Source: an uncultured Litorivicinus sp. (GTDB lineage: Bacteria > Pseudomonadota > Gammaproteobacteria > Pseudomonadales > Litorivicinaceae). From it: a stretch of DNA of 64,000 bases. The position numbers were made by a program, and so were the translations under genes. How positions within the stretch are numbered: the stretch's first letter is position 1; every line of letters starts with the position of its first letter. Shown in pieces: positions 18,317 to 28,736 of the stretch. The notes below the pieces were generated by a model. It was given only the letters and a program-made list of their open reading frames with translations, was not told where the DNA came from and made no database searches. The stretch covers positions 124,001 to 188,000 of the forward strand of contig CACECO010000001.1 in the NCBI GenBank assembly GCA_902558075.1, given 5' to 3'.

Positions 18317-20392
18317 TTAAATATTTTTCATTGTGAGTTTAATACGACCGCGTGCGTCAACGTCAAGCACTTTGACCTTCACAACATCGCCGATCTTCAT
18401 ATAGTCTTCAACTTTCTCGACACGCTCTTCAGCTATTTGACTGATGTGAACCAAGCCATCTTTGCCAGGCAATATATTCACGAAGGCCCCGAAATCAACA
18501 ATTCGCTCGACTTTACCTTTATAAACACCTCCAATTTCTGCTTCGGCTGTGATTGCCTCAATCATCGAAATCGCTTTTTGCGCTTTTTCTTTGGTTTCTG
18601 CATACACTCGGACTAAACCATCATCATCAAGATCGACAGTCGCACCGGAGGTTTCGCAAATACTGCGGATCGTAGCCCCACCTTTACCAATGACTTCACG
18701 AATCTTGTCTGGGTCAATACGGAAGCTGTAGGTCCGTGGCGCTGTATCGGCAACTTCGTCACGTGCACAATCAATCACTTTGTTCATTTCACCCAGAATG
18801 TGCAAACGAGCATCCTGCGCCTGAGCCAACGCGACACGCATGATCTCTTCAGTAATACCTTGAATCTTGATGTCCATTTGCAGCGCAGTCACACCATCAG
18901 ATGAGCCAGCAACTTTGAAATCCATATCACCCAAGTGGTCCTCGTCACCCAAGATATCTGTCAAGACAGCATAACCATCGTCTTCTTTCACAAGACCCAT
19001 CGCAATACCCGCAACAGGGGCACGCAAGGGAACACCTGCATCCATTAGCGCTAGCGACGCGCCACACACAGATGCCATCGACGACGAACCATTTGATTCA
19101 GTAATCTCGCTCACAACACGAATGGTATAAGGGAATGTCTCTTCATCAGGAAGCATCGCGTAAACACCACGGCGGGCCAAACGGCCGTGACCGATCTCAC
19201 GGCGCTTCGGCCCGGATATCATACCGGCTTCACCAACACAGTAGGGAGGGAAGTTGTAATGCAGCATGAAGGTATCTTTTTCGTCACCCATCAAACCATC
19301 GACAATTTGTGCATCTCGCAGAGCGCCAAGCGTCGTCACAACAATCGCTTGCGTTTCACCGCGAGTAAAGACAGCCGAACCATGCGCACGCTTTAGCATC
19401 CCAACGTCACAATTGATCGGACGCACAGTTTTCTGGTCACGTCCGTCAATCCGTGGCAGCCCTTGAATAACGCGGCTACGAACCACGTTCTTTTCGACCT
19501 TACTGAAGAGCTCTCCAACCGCTTCAGCATTTTCACCATCAGCCCCACCAAATGAAGCGATTGCTTTTGAACGAATCTCACCCAAGGCGTTATAACGTGT
19601 CATCTTTTCAGAGATCTGGTACGCCTCGACGATGCGTGGCTGATACTGTTCTTCGATTTGTGACAGTAATGCTCCATCAATTGATGGAGCTTCCCATTCC
19701 CAAGCGTCATTACCGAACTTCTGGCCAAAGTCCCCAATTGCATCAATCGCAACTTGAAACTCTTGGTGGGCAAACATCACGGCTCCAAGCATCTGTTCTT
19801 CTGTCAGCTCATCTGCTTCAGACTCAACCATCAACACCGCGTCTTTTGTCCCAGCTACGACCATATCAAGACGTGAGTCAGACAGCTCGTCGAATGTTGG
19901 GTTCAATATGTACTGCCCATCTTCTGAAAAACCAACACGCGCAGCACCCAATGGTCCATTGAATGGAATACCTGAAATCGCGAGTGCGGCGGATGCGCCA
20001 AGCATCGCCGCAATATCGGAATCATGAGTTTTCGATGCAGACATCACTGTCAAAACAACCTGCACTTCGTTCATGAACCCATTTGGAAAGAGTGGGCGGA
20101 TCGGACGATCAATCAGACGCGATGTCAGCGTTTCTTTCTCTGTTGGACGACCTTCACGCTTAAAGTAACCGCCTGGGATTTTACCCGCAGCATATGTCTT
20201 TTCTTGGTAATGAACTGAGAGAGGGAAAAAATTCTGGCCAGGTTTGACATTTTTTGCCCCGACGACTGTTGCGAGGATTTGCGTCTCGCCCATTGATACT
20301 AAAACGGCACCCGTTGCCTGACGCGCGACAGCGCCCGTTTCCAGCGTGACATCTTGCCCGCCAAACTGAAATTGTACTATTTGCTTTTCCAT
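18317..20392 (-). CDS. pnp: Polynucleotide phosphorylase
   Basis: Phosphorolytic 3'-5' exoribonuclease and degradosome partner. 691 residues. Two RNase PH-like domains ([16 protein letters not shown]; second core with [17 protein letters not shown]), a KH domain ([17 protein letters not shown], about 555-570) and an S1 domain ([15 protein letters not shown] ... [12 protein letters not shown]). It stops right after S1 (IKLTMKNI), about 20 residues shorter than E. coli Pnp, whose extra tail contacts RNase E. The ATG is preceded by AGTAGGAAA. It is downstream of rpsO, the usual pair. Confidence 0.97.
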   Translation of the reverse strand: MEKQIVQFQFGGQDVTLETGAVARQATGAVLVSMGETQILATVVGAKNVKPGQNFFPLSVHYQEKTYAAGKIPGGYFKREGRPTEKETLTSRLIDRPIRPLFPNGFMNEVQVVLTVMSASKTHDSDIAAMLGASAALAISGIPFNGPLGAARVGFSEDGQYILNPTFDELSDSRLDMVVAGTKDAVLMVESEADELTEEQMLGAVMFAHQEFQVAIDAIGDFGQKFGNDAWEWEAPSIDGALLSQIEEQYQPRIVEAYQISEKMTRYNALGEIRSKAIASFGGADGENAEAVGELFSKVEKNVVRSRVIQGLPRIDGRDQKTVRPINCDVGMLKRAHGSAVFTRGETQAIVVTTLGALRDAQIVDGLMGDEKDTFMLHYNFPPYCVGEAGMISGPKRREIGHGRLARRGVYAMLPDEETFPYTIRVVSEITESNGSSSMASVCGASLALMDAGVPLRAPVAGIAMGLVKEDDGYAVLTDILGDEDHLGDMDFKVAGSSDGVTALQMDIKIQGITEEIMRVALAQAQDARLHILGEMNKVIDCARDEVADTAPRTYSFRIDPDKIREVIGKGGATIRSICETSGATVDLDDDGLVRVYAETKEKAQKAISMIEAITAEAEIGGVYKGKVERIVDFGAFVNILPGKDGLVHISQIAEERVEKVEDYMKIGDVVKVKVLDVDARGRIKLTMKNI

Positions 20393-20410
20393 TATTTCCT
20401 ACTTCCAACA

Positions 20411-20429
20411 TGCCAGATCTCATCTGGCA
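20411..20429 (-). promoter_or_regulatory. Hairpin in the pnp leader
   Basis: Perfect inverted repeat TGCCAGAT-CTC-ATCTGGCA just upstream of the pnp ribosome-binding site. In enterobacteria the pnp leader carries a stem cleaved by RNase III for autoregulation. This stem is shorter, so a role in RNase III cleavage or in pnp translation is only an inference. Confidence 0.4.
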
Positions 20430-20439
20430 AAAATGCAAA

Positions 20440-20459
20440 AACGGCCCCGAAGGGCCGTT
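20440..20459 (-). terminator. rpsO terminator / attenuator before pnp
   Basis: 8-bp perfect stem AACGGCCC-CGAA-GGGCCGTT in the rpsO-pnp gap. Read on the minus strand it is followed by TTTTTGCATTTTTG. It matches the known partial terminator after rpsO that sets the rpsO/pnp ratio. Confidence 0.85.
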
Positions 20460-20473
20460 CTCGTTTAGACCGA

Positions 20474-20743
20474 TTAACGGCGCAGACCAAGTTCCTTGAT
20501 CAATGCTGCATAGCGGCCCAGATCCTTTGACTTCAGATAGTCGAGCAACTTCCGACGCTGGTTGACCATGCGAATCAAACCACGACGACTATGGTGATCG
20601 TGGATGTTTTTTTTAAAGTGGCCTTGTAGTGCTTGGATATTTGCGGTCAACAAAGCTACTTGAACTTCTGGTGAACCTGTATCGGTTTCACCACGGCCAA
20701 ACTTTTCAACGATTTCAGCTTTCTTTTCTACTGATAAAGCCAT
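20474..20743 (-). CDS. rpsO: 30S ribosomal protein S15
   Basis: 89 residues, the exact usual length. Primary 16S rRNA-binding protein of the platform. Family motifs [39 protein letters not shown] and the C-terminal [12 protein letters not shown] are all present. It lies between truB and pnp as in most gammaproteobacteria. Confidence 0.98.
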   Translation of the reverse strand: MALSVEKKAEIVEKFGRGETDTGSPEVQVALLTANIQALQGHFKKNIHDHHSRRGLIRMVNQRRKLLDYLKSKDLGRYAALIKELGLRR

Positions 20744-20774
20744 TTTTTCTGCTCCTACAACGGCATGCCCGACC

Positions 20775-21731
20775 TCATTGGTCAGAATCCGAACTGCCGC
20801 GCATGCCAGCAGCAGCCGGAGATAACATCCGTTTTGCAGTAATTATCCCGCTAGACTTAACGGAAACAATTCCGATAAACGGACCACCTGTGAAATAAGC
20901 GCGCGCATTATCGCACACATCGACTCGTTTACCAGAGACATTTTGCCCTTGAATCAATATCGTGCATTCGTTTTCGGTCAAATCAACCCGCGGGAAATGA
21001 CTTAGGATTGCATCGATCGGCAACAACGACGAATCAATTAGTGATGGATCGTCGTCTTGAAGGGACTCGAATGCATTCCATGCATGCGCCTGCTCAAGCG
21101 AAAATCCACCCGACAGATCGCGCCGTAAACGACTCAAATGGGCAACAGAGCCAAGTGCGTCACCGATCGATTCAGCAAGGCTTCTAATGTAGGTACCTTT
21201 TGAACATCGAACACAGATATCAATCCAACCTTCGTTTACATCAAACTGCAATAGGTGATTACTGAAGATTTGAATCAGGCGAGGTGACCGCTCAACCTGT
21301 TTTCCCTGCCGAGCTAATTTATACAGTGGTTGTCCTTGATACTTCAGGGCTGACACCATCGGTGGCACCTGCATCTGAGTACCCGTCAGCGCGGACAATA
21401 CAGTGGCGATCTTCGATTCTGTTAATTCAGGAATCGGTTTGACTAAAATGACTTTGCCATCGGCATCCAGCGTATCAGTTGCGGAACCGAGTTGAATACG
21501 CGCCAAATACCCTTTATGAGCATCCAATCCGTATTGACTGAATTTTGTCGCCTCTCCAAAGACAATCGGTAGAACCCCTGTAGCCATTGGATCTAGCGCC
21601 CCTGTATGACCCACTTTTTTGGCTTTAGACCACCGTTTTAAACGACTGACCACACCATTGGATGTCAAACCTTGAGGCTTATCCACAATGAGGATCCCGT
21701 TTAAATCGCGACCCTTGTTGCGCTTACTCAT
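20775..21731 (-). CDS. truB: tRNA pseudouridine-55 synthase
   Basis: Forms pseudouridine 55 in the T-loop of tRNAs. 318 residues. The catalytic motif [16 protein letters not shown] gives Asp47. [14 protein letters not shown] at the N-terminus and [15 protein letters not shown] follow the family, and a PUA-like C-terminal region is recognisable (about 240-300). Its start overlaps rbfA by 4 nt. Confidence 0.96.
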   Translation of the reverse strand: MSKRNKGRDLNGILIVDKPQGLTSNGVVSRLKRWSKAKKVGHTGALDPMATGVLPIVFGEATKFSQYGLDAHKGYLARIQLGSATDTLDADGKVILVKPIPELTESKIATVLSALTGTQMQVPPMVSALKYQGQPLYKLARQGKQVERSPRLIQIFSNHLLQFDVNEGWIDICVRCSKGTYIRSLAESIGDALGSVAHLSRLRRDLSGGFSLEQAHAWNAFESLQDDDPSLIDSSLLPIDAILSHFPRVDLTENECTILIQGQNVSGKRVDVCDNARAYFTGGPFIGIVSVKSSGIITAKRMLSPAAAGMRGSSDSDQ

Positions 21732-22102
21732 CGTTCGCGTCGATCACTCTGTAATGCCTGATAGATCAGCGCATTAATTCGCGCTCCGCGTTTAAGCGAA
21801 TCATCGTAGTGGAATCTAAGATGAGGCACCTTGCGAACTTTCAGCGCTCGACCAAGTTCCACTCGCAAAAAAGAAGACGCCTCGTTGAGGATCGTCAGAC
21901 TCTCAATAATCTTCTCATCAGAGTCGTCAGTGACTAACGCGGTGACATTCACATCCGCATATGACAGATCTTTGGATAGATCAACAAAATTAACTGTGAC
22001 CATACCAATGCGAGGATCCTTTAATTCACGCTGGATAAGGAGAGCAAGATCCCGCTTGATCTGCTCACCCAAACGCTGAGTGCGACTAAATTCCGCCGGC
22101 AT
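21728..22102 (-). CDS. rbfA: Ribosome-binding factor A
   Basis: Small KH-fold protein that assists late 30S maturation and cold adaptation. 124 residues. Typical segments are RTQRLGEQIKRDLALLIQRELKDPRIGMVTV and the late VPHLRFHYDDSLKRGARIN. It is coupled to infB by a TAATG stop-start overlap and to truB by 4 nt. Confidence 0.96.
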   Translation of the reverse strand: MPAEFSRTQRLGEQIKRDLALLIQRELKDPRIGMVTVNFVDLSKDLSYADVNVTALVTDDSDEKIIESLTILNEASSFLRVELGRALKVRKVPHLRFHYDDSLKRGARINALIYQALQSDRRER

Positions 22103-24588
22103 TAGATTTTCCGTGCAACCTCGCGAACATCGAAAACCTCGATTTTATCGCCCGCCTTCACGTCGGTGTAATTCCTTACGCCGATACCGCACTCGGTACC
22201 ATTTCGCACTTCGTTGACGTCGTCTTTGAATCGACGGAGCGACTCAAGTTCACCCTCGTAAATCACGACGTTATCGCGTAGAACTCGAATTTTCTTGTTT
22301 CGAGATACAATACCCTCGACCACCATACAACCGGCAATCTGACCGAATTTTGGCGAATTGAAGACATCGCGTACCTCAGCCACACCCACAATTTCTTCAC
22401 GCAATTCAGGCGCGAGAAGACCAGACATTGCCGCTTTCACATCATCAACGATGTCGTAAATGACACTGTAATACCGCAGTTCGATCCCATCACGCTCAAT
22501 AATCTGACGGGCGCCAGCATCCGCACGGACATTGAAGCCCAAGACAATTGCACCAGCAGACGACGCAAGCGTCGCATCGGATTCAGTAATTCCGCCAACT
22601 CCTTGTGCAATTAAATTCACTCGCACTTCATCTGTCGCAAGCTTGAGGAGTGCGGCTGACAAGGCTTCAAGCGTGCCTCGCACATCGGTTTTCAAAACAA
22701 TATTGAGATTGGATACCTCACCAGCTTCCATATTAGCGAACATTTGATCTAGCTTTTGCGCCTGCTGACGCTTGTGTTCAGCATCACGAGTGCGCTCTGA
22801 ACGGAATTCAGCAACTTCACGCGCCTTCCGCTCATTCTCGAGCACCATGAGCTCGTCACCCGCATCTGGAGTTCCTGACAGACCTAGAATCTCAACAGGA
22901 ATCGATGGACCTGCTTTTTTAATTTGCTTGCCGTTTTCATCCACTAATGCGCGGACTTTACCGACTTGCTCACCAGCGAGGATGGCATCTCCAACTTTCA
23001 AAAGCCCATTTTGCACAAGCACTGTTGCGACGGGACCACGACCGCGATCAAGACGTGACTCAACAACGGTTCCACGAGCCTGACCTTCGTGAACAGCGGT
23101 TAGTTCCAACAGCTCAGATTGCAATAACACCGCTTCCAAAAGCTCATCGATCCCTTGACCATTATGTGCGCTCACTGAAATAAATTGAACATCCCCACCC
23201 CAGTCCTCTGGAATCACCTCTTGACTCGCCAGCTCGGTCTTTACACGATCCGGATCTGCTTCTTCCTTATCAATTTTGTTGACTGCCACAACCATTGGGA
23301 CACCCGCCGCGCGCGCGTGCTGAACCGCTTCCTCCGTCTGTGGCATGACGCCATCGTCAGCTGCAACGACAAGAATGACCACGTCAGTGACCTGCGCACC
23401 ACGTGCACGCATACTCGTAAAAGCCGCGTGACCTGGCGTATCAATAAACGTAATCATTCCGTTATCAGTGTCGACGTGATAGGCACCGATGTGTTGGGTG
23501 ATCCCCCCGGCTTCGCCAGCGGCGACACGCGATTTCCGAATTCGGTCAAGTAGCGAAGTTTTCCCGTGGTCTACATGCCCCATCACGGTCACAACTGGTG
23601 CACGAGGCGCACGCTCACCTTGAAGTTCTTGATAATCGTCAAGCATGGATTGCTCGAGTGCATCATCGGCGACAACTTCAATTTTATGCCCCATTTCCTC
23701 GACAACCAGCACGGCTGTGTCTTCATCCAGAACTTGGTTGATGGTAGCCATGACACCCATCTTCATCAGGATTTTGATCAGCTCACCTGACTTCACAGCC
23801 ATTTGGTTAGCCAATTCAGCGACGGTCACAGGTCCTGAAATCTTCACCTCGCGAATAATCGGCGCGGCTGGCTTTTCGAATTTATGCGAGGACAGCTCCT
23901 CAGCCGCTTTACCCGGCTTCCGTCGACCACGCATTTTAGGCCCACGCTCATCGTCGGTTGCGGCAATCTTGCCGCGCTTATCATCGCGTTTGCCTAATGG
24001 CTTACCATGACGCCGCGGTTCGTCATCATCGTTCGGACGATCACGGCGTGCGTGTGATTCTTTTCTGTGACGCCGGCCATCATCTTCTTTAGGCGGTGGT
24101 GGTGGCTCGACGATAGGCGCCGCAATCACTGCTTCTTCCGCAGGTAGCGCACTCTCTTCAGAAACAGGCGCTTTCGGGGAAGCCTCGGCTTCAACAGAAC
24201 GCGCAACCGACTCGGCCTCGCGACGTGCCCATTCTTCTGCTTCTTGAACCTCGCGTACTTTCGCGTCCTCAATTTCACGCTGTTTTTCTGCTTCCGCAGT
24301 CAAATCTCGATGCACATAGGTACGCTTTTTGCGCACCTCAACATTCACAGCACCGGCACCTGCCTTGATAGTTGATGTCGATTTACGACGTAACGTGACT
24401 TTGGCAGGTTCCGCAGAGACTTTCGCTTGTCCTGAACGAATATGTGCAAGGAGTTTCTGTTTCTCGTCATCCGTCACGACATCATCTGACGATAATTTAT
24501 CGATTCCAGCCCCCGCCATCTGAGAGAGTAATTGCTCAGCTGATATACCAACCAGTGTGGCCAGCTGTTTTACTGTTGTGTCAGACAA
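22102..24588 (-). CDS. infB: Translation initiation factor IF-2
   Basis: GTPase that delivers fMet-tRNA to the 30S subunit. 828 residues. A small N-terminal IF2N subdomain ([17 protein letters not shown]) is followed by a charged Glu/Ala/Arg-rich linker (about 95-240) and a second IF2N. The G domain has [13 protein letters not shown] (P-loop), DTPGHAAF (G3) and VAVNKIDK (G4). Domains II, C1 and C2 follow. It lies between nusA and rbfA in the conserved rimP-nusA-infB-rbfA-truB-rpsO-pnp series. 3 nt separate it from nusA. Confidence 0.98.
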   Translation of the reverse strand: MSDTTVKQLATLVGISAEQLLSQMAGAGIDKLSSDDVVTDDEKQKLLAHIRSGQAKVSAEPAKVTLRRKSTSTIKAGAGAVNVEVRKKRTYVHRDLTAEAEKQREIEDAKVREVQEAEEWARREAESVARSVEAEASPKAPVSEESALPAEEAVIAAPIVEPPPPPKEDDGRRHRKESHARRDRPNDDDEPRRHGKPLGKRDDKRGKIAATDDERGPKMRGRRKPGKAAEELSSHKFEKPAAPIIREVKISGPVTVAELANQMAVKSGELIKILMKMGVMATINQVLDEDTAVLVVEEMGHKIEVVADDALEQSMLDDYQELQGERAPRAPVVTVMGHVDHGKTSLLDRIRKSRVAAGEAGGITQHIGAYHVDTDNGMITFIDTPGHAAFTSMRARGAQVTDVVILVVAADDGVMPQTEEAVQHARAAGVPMVVAVNKIDKEEADPDRVKTELASQEVIPEDWGGDVQFISVSAHNGQGIDELLEAVLLQSELLELTAVHEGQARGTVVESRLDRGRGPVATVLVQNGLLKVGDAILAGEQVGKVRALVDENGKQIKKAGPSIPVEILGLSGTPDAGDELMVLENERKAREVAEFRSERTRDAEHKRQQAQKLDQMFANMEAGEVSNLNIVLKTDVRGTLEALSAALLKLATDEVRVNLIAQGVGGITESDATLASSAGAIVLGFNVRADAGARQIIERDGIELRYYSVIYDIVDDVKAAMSGLLAPELREEIVGVAEVRDVFNSPKFGQIAGCMVVEGIVSRNKKIRVLRDNVVIYEGELESLRRFKDDVNEVRNGTECGIGVRNYTDVKAGDKIEVFDVREVARKI

Positions 24589-24591
24589 AAC

Positions 24592-26112
24592 CTACTCCTG
24601 TTCGCTACTTTCTTCGGCTGATTCGTCAGCATCGTCTGCGAACCACGGTTCACGCGCTTTCATGATGAGAGTTGCTGCAGCAGCTTCATCCACCCCTTCG
24701 ATTTCAGTCAATTCATCAACTGAAAGTTCTGCCAACTCTTCCATGGTGCAAACCCCATGATCGGCAAGCTGATACGCAAGTCCCGGTGTCATCCCCTCCA
24801 ACGTCAAAAGATCATCCTGTGGCTCACGTGTTTCATCACCAGCAAGAGCAACTGTCAACAACACATCACGTGATCGTGCCCTCAGAGTTTCCACCAGATC
24901 TTCATCGAACCCATCGATTGAGAGCATCTCCTCAACAGGGACATAAGCCACTTCGTCAATCGAAGTAAACCCTTCTTCAACCAAGGTACGCGCTAATTCA
25001 GCATCTGCATCGAGTCGAACCATAAACATATTGACGAGCTTCTCGGACTCAGCTTCCTGCCGCTCGACAGCCTGTTCCTCACTCATCACATTGAGCTTCC
25101 AAGCGGTCAGCTCAGACGCCAATCGCACATTTTGACCACCACGACCAATCGCTTGAGCTAAATTGTCACCGGTGACCGCGACATCCATCGACCGATTATC
25201 TTCATCCATCACAATTGAAGACACTTCCGCTGGCGCCATGGCATTAATCACGAGTTGCGCTGGGTTGTCGTCCCATAAAACAATATCCACACGCTCTCCA
25301 TTGAGCTCGTTAGAAACGGCTTGCACGCGAGCGCCGCGCATACCGACGCAAGCACCCACCGGATCAATTCGTCCATCGTTGGTCTTTACAGCAATTTTTG
25401 CTCTCATTCCAGGATCGCGAGCAGCACCACGAATTTCGATGGTTTCTTCAGCGATCTCTGGGACTTCGATTTTGAACAGTTCAATCAAAAATTCAGGCGA
25501 ATTACGAGACAGGATCAATTGTGGGCCACGACCCTCGGTACGAATTTCTTGCAAAATCGCGCGAACACGGTCATTCACTCGAAAAATTTCGCGGCCGATC
25601 AAATTCTCACGTGGCATGAGTGCTTCGGCGGCACCTCCCAAATCTACAATCACTGAATCACGAGTCACTTTTTTGACTGTTCCGTTAATCAGGCTCAGCA
25701 GTCGACTTTCATAATCTGAAACAACTTTTTCACGCTCAGCTTCGCGGACTTTCTGAACGATGACTTGCTTGGCGGTCTGTGCTTCGATGCGACCGAAATC
25801 AACTGACTCAACTTCAATTTCGTATTCATCACCAATTTGAAGCTCCGTATCGATTTCGGCTGCTTCTTCAGTGGTCAGCTCTGAACCCAGGATGGCCAGA
25901 TGGTCGTCTGGCACAACAACCCAGCGACGAAAGGTATCGTAATCTCCAGTTGCGCGGTCAATCGCAACACGAATATCTGCCTCTTCATCCTCATAACGCT
26001 TACGGGTAGCTGTCGCCAACGCCTGCTCGATTGCTTCAAATACGATACCTTTTGGAATCCCCTTTTCGTTTGAAAAGAGTTCGACTACCTGAAGGATTTC
26101 CTTACTTCCCAT
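24592..26112 (-). CDS. nusA: Transcription termination/antitermination factor NusA
   Basis: Binds RNA polymerase and nascent RNA to control pausing, termination and antitermination. 506 residues: N-terminal RNAP-binding domain (1-125), S1 (about 135-200, [18 protein letters not shown]), KH1/KH2 ([19 protein letters not shown] ... [17 protein letters not shown]), and two C-terminal acidic helix-hairpin repeats (about 365-425 and 440-495), as in E. coli. It overlaps rimP by 11 nt. Confidence 0.98.
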   Translation of the reverse strand: MGSKEILQVVELFSNEKGIPKGIVFEAIEQALATATRKRYEDEEADIRVAIDRATGDYDTFRRWVVVPDDHLAILGSELTTEEAAEIDTELQIGDEYEIEVESVDFGRIEAQTAKQVIVQKVREAEREKVVSDYESRLLSLINGTVKKVTRDSVIVDLGGAAEALMPRENLIGREIFRVNDRVRAILQEIRTEGRGPQLILSRNSPEFLIELFKIEVPEIAEETIEIRGAARDPGMRAKIAVKTNDGRIDPVGACVGMRGARVQAVSNELNGERVDIVLWDDNPAQLVINAMAPAEVSSIVMDEDNRSMDVAVTGDNLAQAIGRGGQNVRLASELTAWKLNVMSEEQAVERQEAESEKLVNMFMVRLDADAELARTLVEEGFTSIDEVAYVPVEEMLSIDGFDEDLVETLRARSRDVLLTVALAGDETREPQDDLLTLEGMTPGLAYQLADHGVCTMEELAELSVDELTEIEGVDEAAAATLIMKAREPWFADDADESAEESSEQE

Positions 26113-26599
26113 CTTTGCTTCCGCCTACCTGTGTGACATCAGTCACAACCAATTGACCTCGTTCTACATGCTCTGCTGGAAATTCATATTCTGTATCCCG
26201 AAATTGCAAAAGCACCGCCTGATTCTCGACACCAGCGATGACGCCAGCAAAATTTTTCCTGCCCTCAAAAGGGACATTGAGCTTAAGCTTGATTTGAGAA
26301 CCAATAAATCGCTCAAAATGCTCAATCTCATACAACACACGCTCGATTCCAGGCGATGACACCTCAAGGGTGTATCGCTCAGGAAGTGGGTCTTCAACAT
26401 CTAGAATACGCGAGACCTGACGACTCACAGCCTCGCAATCATCAACTGTCACTGGACGATTTATATGATCGATCACCAGGCGTAATGTTAACCGGTTTGC
26501 GCTGCTAATAATTTCAATCGCCCACAGTTCCAGATCAAGCGCAGTGACACTTGGTCCCAGAAGCTCTTTGAGTTGCTGTTGCTTCGGTGTCATTTCCAA
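26102..26599 (-). CDS. rimP: Ribosome maturation factor RimP
   Basis: Assists 30S subunit assembly. 165 residues. The N-terminal domain has the conserved [16 protein letters not shown], and [19 protein letters not shown] is the family hallmark. The C-terminal Sm-like domain covers about 90-150. First gene of the rimP-nusA-infB series. Both ATGs at the start (MEMTPKQQ) are possible. No tRNA-fMet gene precedes it, unlike metY in E. coli. Confidence 0.95.
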   Translation of the reverse strand: MEMTPKQQQLKELLGPSVTALDLELWAIEIISSANRLTLRLVIDHINRPVTVDDCEAVSRQVSRILDVEDPLPERYTLEVSSPGIERVLYEIEHFERFIGSQIKLKLNVPFEGRKNFAGVIAGVENQAVLLQFRDTEYEFPAEHVERGQLVVTDVTQVGGSKDGK

Positions 26600-26604
26600 C
26601 CGCC

Positions 26605-26631
26605 AAAAACAAAAAAACCCCTAATGGGGTT
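26605..26631 (-). terminator. Intrinsic terminator upstream of rimP
   Basis: On the minus strand: AACCCC-ATTA-GGGGTT followed by TTTTTGTTTTTGG. It would stop transcripts coming from the small ORF at 26742-26966 or from the tRNA-Leu side. It may also act as an attenuator for rimP-nusA, an operon known to be NusA-autoregulated in E. coli. Confidence 0.8.
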
Positions 26632-26741
26632 CAAGGCCAGCGTATTCTCTTCTTACAGCACTTGGCGGAACGCAAATCCTACCAAGGCCCCCTTGCAAAA
26701 AGCCGCGACATTATGACGGAGACCTTGTAGTAAATCAATCG

Positions 26742-26966
26742 TTAAGCTCGAGCGATTCGATCGACCGTACAGCGCTCTCCTGCGGGACACAAAAGATTGC
26801 GAAGTACCTTGTCTGACCGTTCGATAAGACCATCAGAGTCACCTAGAGTTGGATAGGGTCTGAAGTTCCACATTTTGGAACTCCGCACAAAACGAACAAT
26901 ACCGATTGGAGATCCTTTACGAAAAACCTCAAAACTTCGTCGACCGAGTCGTTTGATTATCAGCAT
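26742..26966 (-). CDS. Small hypothetical protein (74 aa)
   Basis: I do not recognise this product. 74 residues, basic at the N-terminus (LIIKRLGRRSFEVFRKG), no signal peptide or membrane segment. An AAAGAGG lies about 8 nt upstream of the ATG, and the intrinsic terminator at 26605-26631 lies about 110 nt beyond its stop, both of which argue for a real transcript. It sits between the dgkA pseudogene and rimP. No shadowing gene competes with it. It could still be a chance ORF. Confidence 0.45.
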   Translation of the reverse strand: MLIIKRLGRRSFEVFRKGSPIGIVRFVRSSKMWNFRPYPTLGDSDGLIERSDKVLRNLLCPAGERCTVDRIARA

Positions 26967-27078
26967 CGTCGGGCCTCTTTAAAACCAATGTTGGGTTCCT
27001 AATCTAGGCATCACAGCCAATTTTTTCAAACCCTCGTGGTATTAGACGGTTTCGCAACCGCAAAAGAGTGCAGTGATT

Positions 27079-27462
27079 TTAACCCAGATAGTCGATAATC
27101 ACTGAAAGCCAGAGAGCTCTGGCAAGGATCAGCGCCACAAACACTGCTCCAGCACACAAGTCTTTAGCCCCACCGGAGAGTTGTTGTGGTTCATCGCCCA
27201 CACCATTAATGACCGCCTCAATCGCTGAGTTGACGAGCTTAACAATGACAACAAGTAATAAGGATGATATCAACATGTCTATCCCAACGGCATCACGACT
27301 AAGCCAGACAGCGAAGGGGATAAGGGCGCCGGTTTAGACTACTTCCTGACGAAAAGCAGACTCATACTTCCATGTGGGCCGAATTCCTTTTGCAGAATAT
27401 CCAGCCACCTCAATGATACGCGTCAAACCGTGATAACCGAGCTTCGCCATTGAACTTTCCAT
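27079..27462 (-). pseudogene. dgkA: dgkA (diacylglycerol kinase) broken by an in-frame stop
   Basis: Read continuously on the minus strand from ATG 27462, the frame gives a full-length DgkA-like protein of about 127 codons: GLTRIIEVAGYSAKGIR and YESAFRQEVV, then a TAA codon at 27336-27334, then LIPFAVWLSRDAVG, NSAIEAV and LSGGAKDLCAGAVF. The integral-membrane enzyme normally phosphorylates diacylglycerol. Besides the stop at codon 43, the catalytic Glu of the VEILNSAIEAV motif (Glu69 in E. coli) is Lys here (VKLVNSAIEAV). The ORF track shows only the C-terminal half (65 aa). Two independent lesions make a decaying gene more likely than a sequencing error. Confidence 0.82.
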
Positions 27463-27532
27463 CTGATGTCAAAAAACCGTTGAAGACAAATCAATTTGGA
27501 GCTCAGGGGAAATAACAACAATATTCAAATGA

Positions 27533-27618
27533 TGGTGCCGAAGGCCGGACTTGAACCGGCACGAGCTACGCTCACTACCCCCTCAAGATAGCGTGTCTAC
27601 CAATTCCACCACTTCGGC
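27533..27618 (-). tRNA. leuU: tRNA-Leu (GAG)
   Basis: Full cloverleaf on the minus strand. Acceptor GCCGAAG pairs with CTTCGGC and is followed by ACCA, so the CCA is encoded. The D-arm contains GGAATTGGTAGAC, the anticodon loop TTGAGGG gives GAG, a long class II variable arm is present, and the T-arm is CCGGTTCAAGTCCGG. It lies just downstream of secG, the same place as leuU(GAG) in E. coli. Confidence 0.96.
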
Positions 27619-27662
27619 AAGGGACGCGCAGATTAATGATCTGCGCCTAAAAAATCAAGAAA

Positions 27663-27989
27663 TCAGTCGACCGTTTTCGGTGCAACAGGCTCTTGAATTA
27701 CAGATTGCTCGCCTTGAGCTGGCACTTCGGGCAAGCCAAAAGTACCTACCGCTTTGGCTTTCTGCTGAGCAATCACTGCCAACCCAAGGCTCGTGGCAAA
27801 GAAAAGAGCAGCCAAACCCGCGGTAAGTTTCACCAGGAAACTTCCTGCGCCCGCTGAACCGAAGACTGTCTGCGAAGCGCCACCACCGAAGGAGGCACCG
27901 GCATCAGCACCTTTTCCTTGTTGGATCAAAACGAGGCCGATGACTGATGCCCCAATCAACACATGCACAATTAAGAGAATCGTTTCCAT
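27663..27989 (-). CDS. secG: Preprotein translocase subunit SecG
   Basis: 108-residue inner-membrane subunit of the SecYEG channel. Two transmembrane helices (about 3-22 and 53-73) flank QQGKGADAGASFGGGASQTVFGS, the conserved cytoplasmic loop. The C-terminal tail is Pro/Gln/Val-rich. The start is coupled to tpiA through a TAATG overlap; the track start is five codons too early. tpiA-secG-tRNA-Leu is a conserved arrangement. Confidence 0.95.
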   Translation of the reverse strand: METILLIVHVLIGASVIGLVLIQQGKGADAGASFGGGASQTVFGSAGAGSFLVKLTAGLAALFFATSLGLAVIAQQKAKAVGTFGLPEVPAQGEQSVIQEPVAPKTVD

Positions 27990-28714
27990 TATTTCCGTTC
28001 CCATGCAGCAACAATCGCTGCAAATTTATCTGCTTTCAAAGAGGCTCCACCCACTAGGGCACCCGACACACCTTCGGCTAAAAAAACCTCATCAGCCGAT
28101 TCCGGAGAAACACTCCCCCCGTATAAAACTAACGCATCTGCTTGACCGACTACATCACGAACAGTCGCGTGCATTTCTGCGATATCCGCCCGCGTCGCAG
28201 ATAAACCAGTACCAATAGCCCAGACAGGCTCATAAGCGATCACAACACCGCTCACATCCAAACCCGCTGTCAACAACGGTCTCAATTGTTGGGCAACCAC
28301 ATCGAGCGCACGACCAGACTCACGCTCCTCCCGCGTTTCGCCGACGCAAAACACAGGAAACATGCCAGTCTCGAGCACCGCTGCAACCGCAGGCAACAAG
28401 CTTTCTGAGGTTTCGCCAAAACGTGCTCGTCGCTCCGAATGCCCTAAAATCGCCATCGAGCAACCAGCATCATGAGCCATATCTGCATTGATACACCCAG
28501 TATGTGCCCCAAACTGATCGCCGATACAATCTTGAGCGCCTAGCAGAATGGATGATCTGTCTAAGACGTGCGCGATCGGATCAATCCATAAAGCAGGCGG
28601 ACAAATTCCAACACGTGTTGCAGATTGATGCTCAATACCAGCAACAGCTTGAGCTAATGCAATTGCATCAGCTCGGACCGTATTCATCTTCCAATTTCCG
28701 ATAATCATCGACAT
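27989..28714 (-). CDS. tpiA: Triosephosphate isomerase
   Basis: Interconverts DHAP and glyceraldehyde-3-phosphate. 241 residues starting MSMIIGNWKMN (the track start is too long). Catalytic His in AILGHSERR (about residue 90) and catalytic Glu in AYEPVWAIGTG (about 158-168), phosphate loop LYGGSVSPE. Slightly shorter than E. coli (255). An AGAGGAAAG precedes the start. It lies between glmM and secG. Confidence 0.97.
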   Translation of the reverse strand: MSMIIGNWKMNTVRADAIALAQAVAGIEHQSATRVGICPPALWIDPIAHVLDRSSILLGAQDCIGDQFGAHTGCINADMAHDAGCSMAILGHSERRARFGETSESLLPAVAAVLETGMFPVFCVGETREERESGRALDVVAQQLRPLLTAGLDVSGVVIAYEPVWAIGTGLSATRADIAEMHATVRDVVGQADALVLYGGSVSPESADEVFLAEGVSGALVGGASLKADKFAAIVAAWERK

Positions 28715-28736
28715 CTCTTTCCTCTGAGCGCGGAAG

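Noticed and set aside
22532-25714. Numerous plus-strand ORFs across infB and nusA
   Set aside because: They are shadows of long, clearly homologous minus-strand genes and carry no motifs.
26632-27078. tRNA-fMet (metY) expected before rimP
   Set aside because: No cloverleaf with a CAT anticodon was found on either strand in this gap.
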